Of a DNA stretch of 12,959 nt, positions 1 to 6,043 are shown one piece after another; position 1 is the stretch's first letter; every line of letters begins with the position of its first letter. Under the pieces are notes generated by a model. It had not been told where the DNA came from, made no database searches, and was given only the letters and a program-made list of their open reading frames with translations. Source of the stretch: Bordetella parapertussis. Its GTDB lineage: Bacteria; Pseudomonadota; Gammaproteobacteria; Burkholderiales; Burkholderiaceae_C. The stretch is taken from positions 1 through 12,959 of the forward strand of contig CAMCNE010000063.1 in the NCBI GenBank assembly GCA_945875935.1, written 5' to 3'. Made by a program: the position numbers and the translations under genes.

Positions 1-485
1 CAGGTGCCCTTGCAAGAACCCGGCAAAAACTTCTGTGTGATCGTCGTCACGGCCGTGCCGCCACCGATGACTGCGGTGTTGCCACAAACCCAGCGGTCAG
101 GTGCCGTACCGGCAACGATCCGCGCGCCAGCCGCAGTCGTTGGAACCAACGACAGCGTCCTGTTGTCGACGGTGGCATCACCAAAACCGGTTGCCGTCAC
201 GATGATGCCGCCGTTGGCGTCGGTTGCCACCGACCTGACGTACTTGGACGTCGCGGCCGTGGACTCGCAGCCCCATGCGTTGGCTGCAGGCAGCGCGCTC
301 GCAGACTGGGCGATCTCGGTGATCGAGGTGCGGCATGCCGAGGCGGCCAGGATGATCTCGGACAGCTTGGCCTTCTTGGTGTAGTCGGAATAAGCCGGCA
401 GCGCCACAGCTGCCAGGATGCCGATGATCGCCACGACGATCATCAGTTCGATGAGGGTAAAACCCTGCTGAATACTGCGTTTCAT
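1..485 (-). CDS. pilA: Type IV pilin, downstream copy (last bases cut by window edge)
   Basis: This is a major-type pilin subunit, predicted to be inserted in the inner membrane, cleaved by prepilin peptidase and assembled into type IV pili. The start at 485 gives an 8-residue leader (MKRSIQQG) followed by FTLIELMIVVAIIGILAAVA. That is the class III signal, with Phe at mature position 1 and Glu at position 5. GGAGA lies just upstream as a ribosome binding site. Cysteines fall at 51, 73, 134 and 158; the last pair probably closes the C-terminal disulfide loop. 161 residues are visible, ending KGT, and the next codon begins TG, so the stop may lie one base outside. It differs from the upstream pilin at 10 of 160 positions. 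The family call is certain; whether this or the other copy is the main pilus subunit is not known. Confidence 0.95.
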   Translation of the reverse strand, partial: MKRSIQQGFTLIELMIVVAIIGILAAVALPAYSDYTKKAKLSEIILAASACRTSITEIAQSASALPAANAWGCESTAATSKYVRSVATDANGGIIVTATGFGDATVDNRTLSLVPTTAAGARIVAGTAPDRWVCGNTAVIGGGTAVTTITQKFLPGSCKGT

Positions 486-527
486 AAGTAAGGTCTCCAG
501 AATTGATAAACGAGTGGTCAGGGCTCG

Positions 528-563
528 ATTCTCAGGGTTCAGGGTTCAGGGTTCAGGGGTCAA
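528..563 (-). promoter_or_regulatory. Candidate sigma-70-type promoter split by 7-bp repeats
   Basis: On the minus strand TTGACC (563 to 558) matches five of six bases of the -35 consensus, and GAGAAT (533 to 528) matches four of six bases of the -10 consensus. They are separated by 24 bp made mostly of the heptanucleotide repeat. Removing one repeat would give the optimal 17 bp. The implied 5' leader to the pilin start would be about 36 nt. As written, the spacing is too long for efficient initiation. This is a hypothesis, not an established promoter. Confidence 0.35.
533..557. repeat. Heptanucleotide tandem repeat (CAGGGTT)
   Basis: Three perfect head-to-tail copies of CAGGGTT begin at 533, 540 and 547, followed by a partial fourth copy at 554. 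On the transcribed strand they read as CCTGAAC units. They lie 48 to 72 bp upstream of the downstream pilin start, in its promoter region. Short tandem repeats like this can change copy number by slipped-strand mispairing. No other such repeat was noticed in the window. Confidence 0.9.
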
Positions 564-654
564 GCCTGTAGCCTGCGACAGGTTCTCGTTGAAAGTCCTG
601 CTTGCCCAAAATCGATTTGCGGACAACGACAGCAAACGCCGTGATTGCCCGCCA

Positions 655-720
655 GCCCGGGTTTGACCGGGCAGTCCCCTGGACCGGGGACCACCCAACC
701 CAGCGCGCGACCAAGCGCGC
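655..720 (-). other. Cluster of three short hairpins between the pilin genes
   Basis: Three inverted repeats follow the upstream pilin stop in succession: GCGCGC at 703-708 with 715-720, GTCCCC/GGGGAC at 674-679 with 686-691, and GCCCGG/CCGGGC at 655-660 with 667-672. Each has a 6-bp stem and a 6-nt loop. No T-run follows on the minus strand, so they are not standard intrinsic terminators. They could stabilise the 3' end of the upstream pilin message or reduce read-through into the downstream pilin. The palindromes are plain in the sequence; the role is inferred. Confidence 0.5.
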
Positions 721-721
721 A

Positions 722-1204
722 TCAGCCCTTGCAAGAACCTGGCAGGAGCTTGACAGCGATCGTCGTCACGGCCGTGCCGCCACCGATGACCGCGGTGTTG
801 CCACAGACCCAGCGGTCAGGTGCCGTACCGGCAACGATCCTCGCGCCAGCCGCTGTCGTTGGAACCAACGACAGCGTCCTGTTGTCGACGGTGGCATCAC
901 CAAAACCGGTTGCCGTCACGATGATGCCGCCGTTCGCATCGGTCGCCACTGAGGCGACGTACTTGGACGTCGAAGCCGTGGACTCGCAGCCCCAGGCGTT
1001 GGCTGCAGGCAACGCGGCCGCAGACTGGGCGATCTCGGTGATCGAGGTGCGGCATGCCGAGGCTGCCAGGACGACCTCAGAAACCTTGGCTTTCTTGGTG
1101 TAGTCGGAATAAGCCGGCAGCGCCACAGCTGCCAGGATGCCGATGATCGCCACGACGATCATCAGTTCGATAAGGGTAAAACCCTGTTGGATAGAGCGAT
1201 TCAT
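722..1204 (-). CDS. pilA: Type IV pilin, upstream copy
   Basis: This is a complete 160-residue pilin with the PilD-type leader MNRSIQQG and the hydrophobic, polymerising N-terminal helix FTLIELMIVVAIIGILAAVA. Cysteines lie at 51, 73, 134 and 158. The start at 1204 is chosen because it gives the canonical short leader and follows AGAGGA at ribosome-binding distance. An in-frame upstream start would add 36 residues that break the prepilin pattern. It is preceded by a strong sigma-54 promoter and followed 236 bp later by the near-identical second pilin. An 80-nt stretch (855-934) is identical to the other copy (136-215). Known role of the family: adhesion, twitching motility, DNA uptake. Which of these applies here cannot be read from sequence. 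Confidence 0.97.
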   Translation of the reverse strand: MNRSIQQGFTLIELMIVVAIIGILAAVALPAYSDYTKKAKVSEVVLAASACRTSITEIAQSAAALPAANAWGCESTASTSKYVASVATDANGGIIVTATGFGDATVDNRTLSLVPTTAAGARIVAGTAPDRWVCGNTAVIGGGTAVTTIAVKLLPGSCKG

Positions 1205-1250
1205 GGATGTTTCCTCTGGAATGGTTGGGGGATTACGCCTCCATTCAGGG

Positions 1251-1266
1251 TGCACACGCCGTGCCA
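1251..1266 (-). promoter_or_regulatory. Sigma-54 (RpoN) promoter of the upstream pilin
   Basis: The minus strand reads TGGCACGGCGTGTGCA. This matches the RpoN consensus TGGCACG-N4-TTGCA except for one base in the -12 element. The invariant GG and GC are both present and separated by 10 bp. Transcription would start near 1240, giving a leader of about 36 nt before the pilin start at 1204. Sigma-54 control through the PilS/PilR pair is established for pilA in Pseudomonas. No pilR or pilS lies in this window. Confidence 0.8.
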
Positions 1267-1305
1267 GCGCTTTCAGGGTGAATTCAGCGTGTTTCGGGCA
1301 CGCAA

Positions 1306-1322
1306 GTGACACGATCGGTCAC
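1306..1322. promoter_or_regulatory. Inverted repeat upstream of the sigma-54 promoter, possible activator site
   Basis: GTGAC and GTCAC flank a 7-base centre, about 70 bp upstream of the predicted pilin transcription start. Further TGTC motifs occur at 1339-1342 (plus strand), 1361-1364 and 1392-1395 (minus strand), about 100 to 155 bp upstream. PilR of Pseudomonas binds tandem TGTC-containing sites at similar distances. The motif is short, so chance occurrence is quite possible. Confidence 0.25.
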
Positions 1323-1357
1323 GAGAGATGCCGCAAAGTGTCGGGCCCGGCGAGCAG

Positions 1358-1376
1358 GCCGACAAAAATTGTCAGC
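1358..1376. other. Stem-loop after the FHA gene
   Basis: The minus strand reads GCTGACAATTTTTGTCGGC, an 8-bp stem with one G-T pair and a TTT loop, 22 bp downstream of the FHA stop codon. The thymines are in the loop rather than after the stem, so it is not a classical intrinsic terminator. It may still mark the 3' end of the kinase-phosphatase-FHA transcript. Confidence 0.35.
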
Positions 1377-1397
1377 CCGACCGGCGGTGACGACAGC

Positions 1398-2069
1398 TCA
1401 GCGGTTGATGAACTGCATTTGCGTGCCGGCCAGCTCGATCACGTCGCCGTCGTGGAGCTGCAGCGTCTCGGTGACCAGCGGCTTGCCGTTGACGGTGGGG
1501 CGCGCCGCGCCTTCGACGTGGGCAAACGCATAGCCCGCGGGGCGCTTGGTGATCGATGCAACCTGCACACCGGGCTTGCCGATGGTGGTGACCACCTTGA
1601 CCAGCGAGACCTCGCGTCCGGCTGCCGCGCCATTGAGCACCCGGATCGATGCCGGCGAATGCACCAGCGGGTCCAGCGAGGTGGGCCCGCCAAAGCCCGA
1701 CGGCCGGCTCGGGCTGGGCGCTGAAGGCGCACTCGCAGCGGCGTTGGGCCGCAGGATCTGGGTGGCTTCGTAGTCGCTGCCCTGTTCGGCGTGGTACTTG
1801 ATCTTGTACTTGCCGACTTCGACGGTGTCGTTGTGCACCAGCATCTGCTTCTTGACGGCCTTGCCGTTGATGTAGGTGCCGTTGGTGCTGTTGAGATCTT
1901 CGATGAACACATCGGAACCCACCAGCTGCAGCGCGGCATGCTCGCCGCTGACCGCCAGGTTGTCGATCACGACGTCGTTGTAGGGCCGGCGGCCGAGCGT
2001 GGTCTTTTCCTTGGTGATCTGTACTTCCTTGATCACCACGCCATCCATTGAAATCACCAGTTTGCCCAT
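1398..2069 (-). CDS. FHA-domain protein (phosphothreonine reader)
   Basis: This is a 223-residue cytoplasmic protein with no signal peptide or membrane segment. Residues about 1-95 form a canonical FHA domain: G26-R27, the S41-G-E-H44 phosphopeptide-binding motif and N60-STNG-T65. A Pro/Ser/Ala-rich linker (about 108-138) leads to a second, degenerate FHA-like fold (about 140-223). That half keeps TIG near 162-164, VNGKPL near 193 and HDGD near 206, but has no SxxH or N-x-x-N-G signature. FHA domains bind phosphothreonine peptides on partner proteins. A ribosome site GAGG precedes the start. It lies 77 bp after the PP2C gene and is probably co-transcribed with it and the kinase. Thr103 in DYEATQIL is a possible kinase target. 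Its downstream partner is unknown. Confidence 0.9.
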   Translation of the reverse strand: MGKLVISMDGVVIKEVQITKEKTTLGRRPYNDVVIDNLAVSGEHAALQLVGSDVFIEDLNSTNGTYINGKAVKKQMLVHNDTVEVGKYKIKYHAEQGSDYEATQILRPNAAASAPSAPSPSRPSGFGGPTSLDPLVHSPASIRVLNGAAAGREVSLVKVVTTIGKPGVQVASITKRPAGYAFAHVEGAARPTVNGKPLVTETLQLHDGDVIELAGTQMQFINR

Positions 2070-2146
2070 GCTTGGCCTCGTGTGTCGTGCTGTCAGGGGC
2101 GACCATCAGCCGCCATGGGGAACCGGCAAAAGCGCCGAATGGAGCC

Positions 2147-2929
2147 TCAGCGTTTGAAGGGCCACCAGGCGCGGGATGCGCCGACGTGGCCCGAAACCCT
2201 CGCCAGAATCACCGCGATATTATCTTTCCCGCCAGCCTTGTTGGCAGCATCAATCAGCGCGGCGGTGGTCGATTCGAGCGTGGTGCCCGAGCGCAGCAGC
2301 TCGGCGATGTGCTCGTCATCGAGCATGTCGCACAAGCCGTCTGAGCACAGAAGGATCAAATCACCCGTGTGCAGTTCGTGCGCATGGGCCTCGAGTTGCA
2401 CGGTGTCGTCGACCCCCAGCGCACGCGTGACCAGATTCTTGTTGGCTGACATGGCCGCCTGCTGCGGCGTGATGAGCCCGGCATCGATCTGTTCTTGCAG
2501 CAACGAGTGGTCGCGCGTGATCTGCGTCAATTGACCGTCACGCCAACGGTAGCCGCGTGAATCTCCGACGTGGCCCAGCAGCAGACGTCCCTGACGAAAC
2601 ACGCCCACCACCAGCGTGGTGCCCATGCCGGCGTACTGCGCATTGCTGCACGCGGCGTTGAAGATGGTTCGGTTGGCGTTGTGGACGCAGATGTCGAGCG
2701 CGCGCATCACGTCGGCATCGCTGGCCTGGGTGGAGGCCTGGATCAACCAGCGGCCGAGCTCGGTGCGGATGAACGAGGTGGCGATGTTGCTGGCGACCTC
2801 ACCGGCGTTGTAGCCGCCCATGCCATCGGCCAGCACGACCAGGCAAGCCTCGAAGTCGACAGCCACCGAGTCCTCGTTGTTGCGACGCAGGCGCCCGGGG
2901 TCGGTGGCGCTGAAGAACTCTAGGGTCAT
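2147..2929 (-). CDS. PP2C-family Ser/Thr protein phosphatase (PrpC/Stp type)
   Basis: This 260-residue soluble phosphatase is expected to remove phosphate from Ser/Thr residues phosphorylated by the neighbouring kinase. The PP2C motifs appear in order: RRNNED (15-20), LADGMGG (33-39), GHVGDSRGYRW (119-129), RDHSLLQE (139-146), TRALG (168-172), CSDGL (195-199) and GGKDN (233-237). The metal-binding aspartates D20, D35, D197 and D236 are all present, so it should be active. Length is typical of bacterial single-domain PP2C enzymes. It ends in an aromatic-basic tail, WWPFKR. There is no clear Shine-Dalgarno before the ATG. It lies 149 bp downstream of the kinase gene and 77 bp upstream of the FHA gene, completing a writer-eraser-reader set. 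Confidence 0.95.
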   Translation of the reverse strand: MTLEFFSATDPGRLRRNNEDSVAVDFEACLVVLADGMGGYNAGEVASNIATSFIRTELGRWLIQASTQASDADVMRALDICVHNANRTIFNAACSNAQYAGMGTTLVVGVFRQGRLLLGHVGDSRGYRWRDGQLTQITRDHSLLQEQIDAGLITPQQAAMSANKNLVTRALGVDDTVQLEAHAHELHTGDLILLCSDGLCDMLDDEHIAELLRSGTTLESTTAALIDAANKAGGKDNIAVILARVSGHVGASRAWWPFKR

Positions 2930-3057
2930 GGGGGGTGGGACATTTCGATCGGGTGAGCCGGGCAGGGACTGTCCGGCCCGCCGATGCCGGAGATTGTGCT
3001 TCGTTCTGCTTCGGGTGACGGCGCTAAAAGGACGCCATGTGCGTGACCCGCGTCGAC

Positions 3058-3079
3058 GGGCGTGGCATACCGCACGCCC
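3058..3079. other. Stem-loop at the kinase stop codon
   Basis: GGGCGTG and CACGCCC form a perfect 7-bp stem around an 8-nt loop. On the minus strand the stem begins with the last base of the kinase stop codon. No T-run follows, so it is not a standard terminator. It could protect or separate the kinase part of the message from the PP2C part across the 149-bp gap. Confidence 0.5.
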
Positions 3080-3954
3080 TATGCGACGTCGCGGCGCTCC
3101 AATGAAGCCGCCACATCGCGCAGCTCGGCTGCCAGCTCGCGGCCATCGCCGTGGCGCGCTTCGGGTGGCTTGGACAGCACCTTGGCCAACAGACGCGCCA
3201 GCGGTACAGGCAGCTCGGGCCGCAGGGATCGCACATCGACCGCCGCCTCATTGACGATGGCATACAAAAGCTTGCCCATGGCCTGGTCTTCGTGCGGCAA
3301 CCGCCCGGTGAGCAACTGGAACAAGGTGACGCCCAGCGAGTACAGATCGGCGCGGCCATCGACTCGGCGACCCGACAGCTGCTCGGGCGAGCTGTACGAC
3401 AGCGTGCCCAGCATCATTCCGGTGCGCGTGCTGCTGGCGTCGGTGATGCAGGCGATGCCGAAGTCGGTGACCTTCACCATGCCTTGGGCGGCATCGATCA
3501 TCACGTTGGCGGGTTTGACATCACGGTGGATCACGCCCTGGCTGTGTGCATGGGCCAGCGCTTGGGCCACCCTGCGACCGATGTGCACGACATCGGCCAC
3601 GGGCAACAGATGCGCGGCCTGGGTGTAGCGCTGAAGGTCGCAGCCGCTCAGGTATTCCATCGCGATGTAGGCGATGCCGGCGTCTTCGGCGGCCTCGTGG
3701 ATGGCCACGATGTCAGGGTGGTGCAGCCGGCCGGCGGTGCGCGCCTCGCGAAAAAAGCGCTCGCGCACGTCTTCAAGGTCGGTGCCGGTGAACTCAGCGG
3801 CCAGCGCCATGGTCTTGATGGCAACAGGCTGACCGCTGTCGGGGTCGATCCCGAGATACACGGCGCCCATGGCACCGCGCCCGAGCTGACGCTCGATGCG
3901 GTAGCGGCCCAGCGTGCTGCGCTCGCCGGGCGCCGACCGGGTTACCGCATTCAG
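3079..3954 (-). CDS. Soluble Ser/Thr protein kinase (Hanks type, kinase domain only); start uncertain
   Basis: The protein is a nearly bare protein kinase catalytic domain, about 291 residues counted from a CTG at 3954, without a transmembrane or sensor segment. Visible motifs are LGRYRIERQLGRGAMGAVY (glycine-rich loop), VAIK with Lys47, the helix C Glu70, HRDVKPAN (143-150), DFG (164-166) and SPEQ (Glu191). All catalytic residues are present. The first ATG in frame (3870) lies inside the glycine loop and is too late to be the true start. No ATG, GTG or TTG exists in frame between 3870 and the stop triplet at 4108-4110; only CTG codons at 3912 and 3954 do. The ATG at 3950, abutting the TerC stop, is out of frame. 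The real start is CTG, or a one-base sequence error lies near 3944-3950. It is the likely partner of the PP2C and FHA genes downstream. Confidence 0.88.
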   Translation of the reverse strand: MNAVTRSAPGERSTLGRYRIERQLGRGAMGAVYLGIDPDSGQPVAIKTMALAAEFTGTDLEDVRERFFREARTAGRLHHPDIVAIHEAAEDAGIAYIAMEYLSGCDLQRYTQAAHLLPVADVVHIGRRVAQALAHAHSQGVIHRDVKPANVMIDAAQGMVKVTDFGIACITDASSTRTGMMLGTLSYSSPEQLSGRRVDGRADLYSLGVTLFQLLTGRLPHEDQAMGKLLYAIVNEAAVDVRSLRPELPVPLARLLAKVLSKPPEARHGDGRELAAELRDVAASLERRDVA

Positions 3955-4682
3955 GCTGCCGACCCCGACGCGCCACGTCGCGCCTGCAGGTACTTGCCCA
4001 TGGCAAGCACGAACAGCGCACCTGCAATGCCAGCGCCGTACTTGATGATGTCGGTGACGACCAGCTTGGGCACCTGCGGCACGATGTCGGGGTTGACCAG
4101 TGCCGGATCAGACACCGCCATGGTGCCCGCGATCCAGCCCAGCAGCATCGCGCCCAGCGTGATGATCACGGGGAAGCGGTCCATCAGCCCGATGACCAGC
4201 TGGCTGCCCCACACGATGATGGGAATGCTCACCACCAGACCAAAGATGACCAGCGGCATGGTGTGGTCGCCGCCGGCGGTTTCGGCCGCGCCTGCGATGG
4301 CGATCACGTTGTCGACGCTCATCACCAAGTCGGCCACGATCACCGTCTTGACAGCACCCCACAGCCGGTCGCTGCCCTCGATGTTGCTGTGGGCGTCGTC
4401 ATGTTCGGGCAGCAGCAACTTGATGCCGATCCACAACAGCAAAAGCGCACCCACGAGCTTGAGGAAAGGGATGGCCAGCAACTGCAGCGCAAAGAAGATG
4501 AGGATCACGCGCAGCACGATCGCGCCGGCCGTTCCCCACAAGATCCCCTTGGCTCGCTGAGGCGGCGGCAGCTTGCGACACGCCAGTGCAATCACCACGG
4601 CGTTGTCGCCACCGAGCAGGATGTCGATCATGATGATCTGGCCGACGGCGATCCAGAACTCGGGGGTGAGGAAAGCGTCCAT
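3951..4682 (-). CDS. TerC-family integral membrane protein
   Basis: This 243-residue polytopic inner-membrane protein has about seven hydrophobic segments (roughly 10-30, 48-70, 73-92, 110-131, 142-166, 170-190 and 208-230). The family-defining acidic motifs are present: GGDNAVV (24-30) near the first helix and SVDNVIAIAG (122-131) mid-protein. The TerC/Alx/YjbE family is linked to metal-ion (for example manganese) export and tellurite resistance; substrate specificity cannot be read here. The start at 4682 gives the usual N-terminus ahead of the first helix. An upstream ATG at 4910 would add a non-conserved stretch inside the P450 gene. Only 17 bp separate it from the P450 stop, and its own stop adjoins the kinase gene, so it is probably in an operon with both. 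I see no obvious ribosome site. Confidence 0.93.
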   Translation of the reverse strand: MDAFLTPEFWIAVGQIIMIDILLGGDNAVVIALACRKLPPPQRAKGILWGTAGAIVLRVILIFFALQLLAIPFLKLVGALLLLWIGIKLLLPEHDDAHSNIEGSDRLWGAVKTVIVADLVMSVDNVIAIAGAAETAGGDHTMPLVIFGLVVSIPIIVWGSQLVIGLMDRFPVIITLGAMLLGWIAGTMAVSDPALVNPDIVPQVPKLVVTDIIKYGAGIAGALFVLAMGKYLQARRGASGSAA

Positions 4683-4699
4683 GGCGTAGCTGTGGCAGT

Positions 4700-6043
4700 T
4701 CAGTTGATGTGGGTGGCAGTGTAGGTGGCGGGCTGGTGGCCTGTGCTCGAAAGGGCCTGCCTCACCGGCAACTCGAGCGGGCCGCGGTACAGCGGGCTGC
4801 CCATGCGGCTGGACTGCCCGGGGCGCGCGAGCTCCAGGCGGGGCCAGCGATCGAGCATCTGGCCCCACACCGCCTGCGCTTCCATGAGGGTGAGCGCAGC
4901 GCCCAGGCACACATGGGGGCCCTGACCAAAGGCCATGGACGGCGCGGCGCGGCGGGTGAAGTCGAGTTCGTCGGGCCGCTCGTGCTGCTCGGGATCGCGG
5001 TTGGCAGCACCAATGAGTGCCACCACCAGATCGCCGCGACGCAGGTTCTGGCCGTGCAGACGCAGCGGCGCGGCCACTCGGCGGCCTGTGTATTGCACCG
5101 GGCTGTCAAAGCGCAGCAGCTCGCGCACGGCGGCGCTCAGCAAGCTGCGGTCGTTGTGCAGCGACTGCCACGCACCGGGCTGCCCCAGCAGGATCTGCAG
5201 CCCGTTGGCCAGCAGGTGGCGGGTGGTCTCGTGGCCGGCAAACAGCAGCATCACGCACTGCGCGAGCAGCTCGGCGCTGCCGCGAATCTGCCCGGCAGTC
5301 TCTGCGCGCAGCAGCCGGTCGAGGACATCGTCGCGCGCCGGGTCATCGCCCTGGCGGCGGCGACGCTGCAAGGCGGCATCAAAGGCCGCGGCCATAGCCA
5401 GCAAGGCGGCTTGTGCACGCAAAGCCTGCTCGCGCGTGGGTTCGCTGGCGCCCAGAAAGGCGGCAAGTTCGTCCGAGCCCGCCATGAATTCGCCGGTTGC
5501 AGCGTGCGACTCGACACCCATGAGCATGGCGATGGCCTGCGCCGGCAGCGGTCGCGCGACCGAACTCACGAAGTCAAAGCCGGCGTGGGCATCAAGCGCG
5601 TCGAGCCGATCGGCAATGGCTTGATCAAGCCGCGGGGCCAGCCGCTGCAGGTCGGATGCGCGAAACGCGGTGGACAGCACCTGGCGAATGCGCAGGTGGT
5701 CGGGCGCGTCCAGAAAAATCATCGCCCGTGCAAACAAGCGCTGAAAGCCGCGAAGCTCGGTGCGTGGCTCGTGGCCGCGCATCACCCAACCGCCGGTGCG
5801 CTGCGCCGAGAAGCGCGCATCGCGCAGCACCATGTCGACATCGGCATGGCGCGAGACCAGCCAGGCGCCGCCGAAGAACTCGTCGCTCCAAACGACAGGA
5901 GCGCGCTCGCGCAAGCGGCGATACGTGGGGTACGGGTCGGCGAGAAAGCCGGCGTTGAGCAACGTCCCGCCCAGGCAAGCGGCGGCTGTCGGGGCGCCGG
6001 GCGGCGGCGCAAGGCTCGCCGGCGCCCGGCCCCGGTCTGGCAT
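4700..6043 (-). CDS. Cytochrome P450
   Basis: This 447-residue soluble bacterial-type P450 is a heme-thiolate monooxygenase that would need a separate ferredoxin and reductase; neither is in the window. Signatures are the helix C DHLRIR with His116 and Arg120, the I-helix FAGHETTR (268-275) for oxygen activation, ELLR (Glu308, Arg311) and the heme-binding loop FGQGPHVCLG (372-381) with the axial ligand Cys379. All key residues are intact. The start at 6043 is preferred because its ATG overlaps the sucD stop as TGATG and gives a normal-length protein; a more upstream ATG at 6106 would lie inside sucD. The N-terminus is Ala/Pro-rich. Substrate and CYP family are unknown. Its coupling to a TCA-cycle enzyme is unusual and not explained by the sequence. 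Confidence 0.95.
   Translation of the reverse strand: MPDRGRAPASLAPPPGAPTAAACLGGTLLNAGFLADPYPTYRRLRERAPVVWSDEFFGGAWLVSRHADVDMVLRDARFSAQRTGGWVMRGHEPRTELRGFQRLFARAMIFLDAPDHLRIRQVLSTAFRASDLQRLAPRLDQAIADRLDALDAHAGFDFVSSVARPLPAQAIAMLMGVESHAATGEFMAGSDELAAFLGASEPTREQALRAQAALLAMAAAFDAALQRRRRQGDDPARDDVLDRLLRAETAGQIRGSAELLAQCVMLLFAGHETTRHLLANGLQILLGQPGAWQSLHNDRSLLSAAVRELLRFDSPVQYTGRRVAAPLRLHGQNLRRGDLVVALIGAANRDPEQHERPDELDFTRRAAPSMAFGQGPHVCLGAALTLMEAQAVWGQMLDRWPRLELARPGQSSRMGSPLYRGPLELPVRQALSSTGHQPATYTATHIN

Noticed and set aside
533..557. CAGGGTT repeats as a CRISPR array or telomere-like element
   Set aside because: The units are only 7 bp, contiguous and without spacers; no cas gene is present.
631..646. 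Sigma-54-like site before the downstream pilin
   Set aside because: The -12 GC is kept, but the invariant -24 GG is replaced by AT, and the site is 146 bp from the start, so it is unlikely to work.
1205..1312. N-terminal extension of the upstream pilin
   Set aside because: It would overlap the sigma-54 promoter and place 36 extra residues before the canonical prepilin leader.
1372..2106. Minus-strand open frame (244 codons) in another frame over the FHA gene
   Set aside because: Arg/Gln/His-rich composition typical of a shifted frame; the FHA motifs are in the other frame.
3151..4560. Plus-strand open frame (469 codons) across the kinase and TerC genes
   Set aside because: It spans two unrelated minus-strand genes and lacks any recognisable domain.
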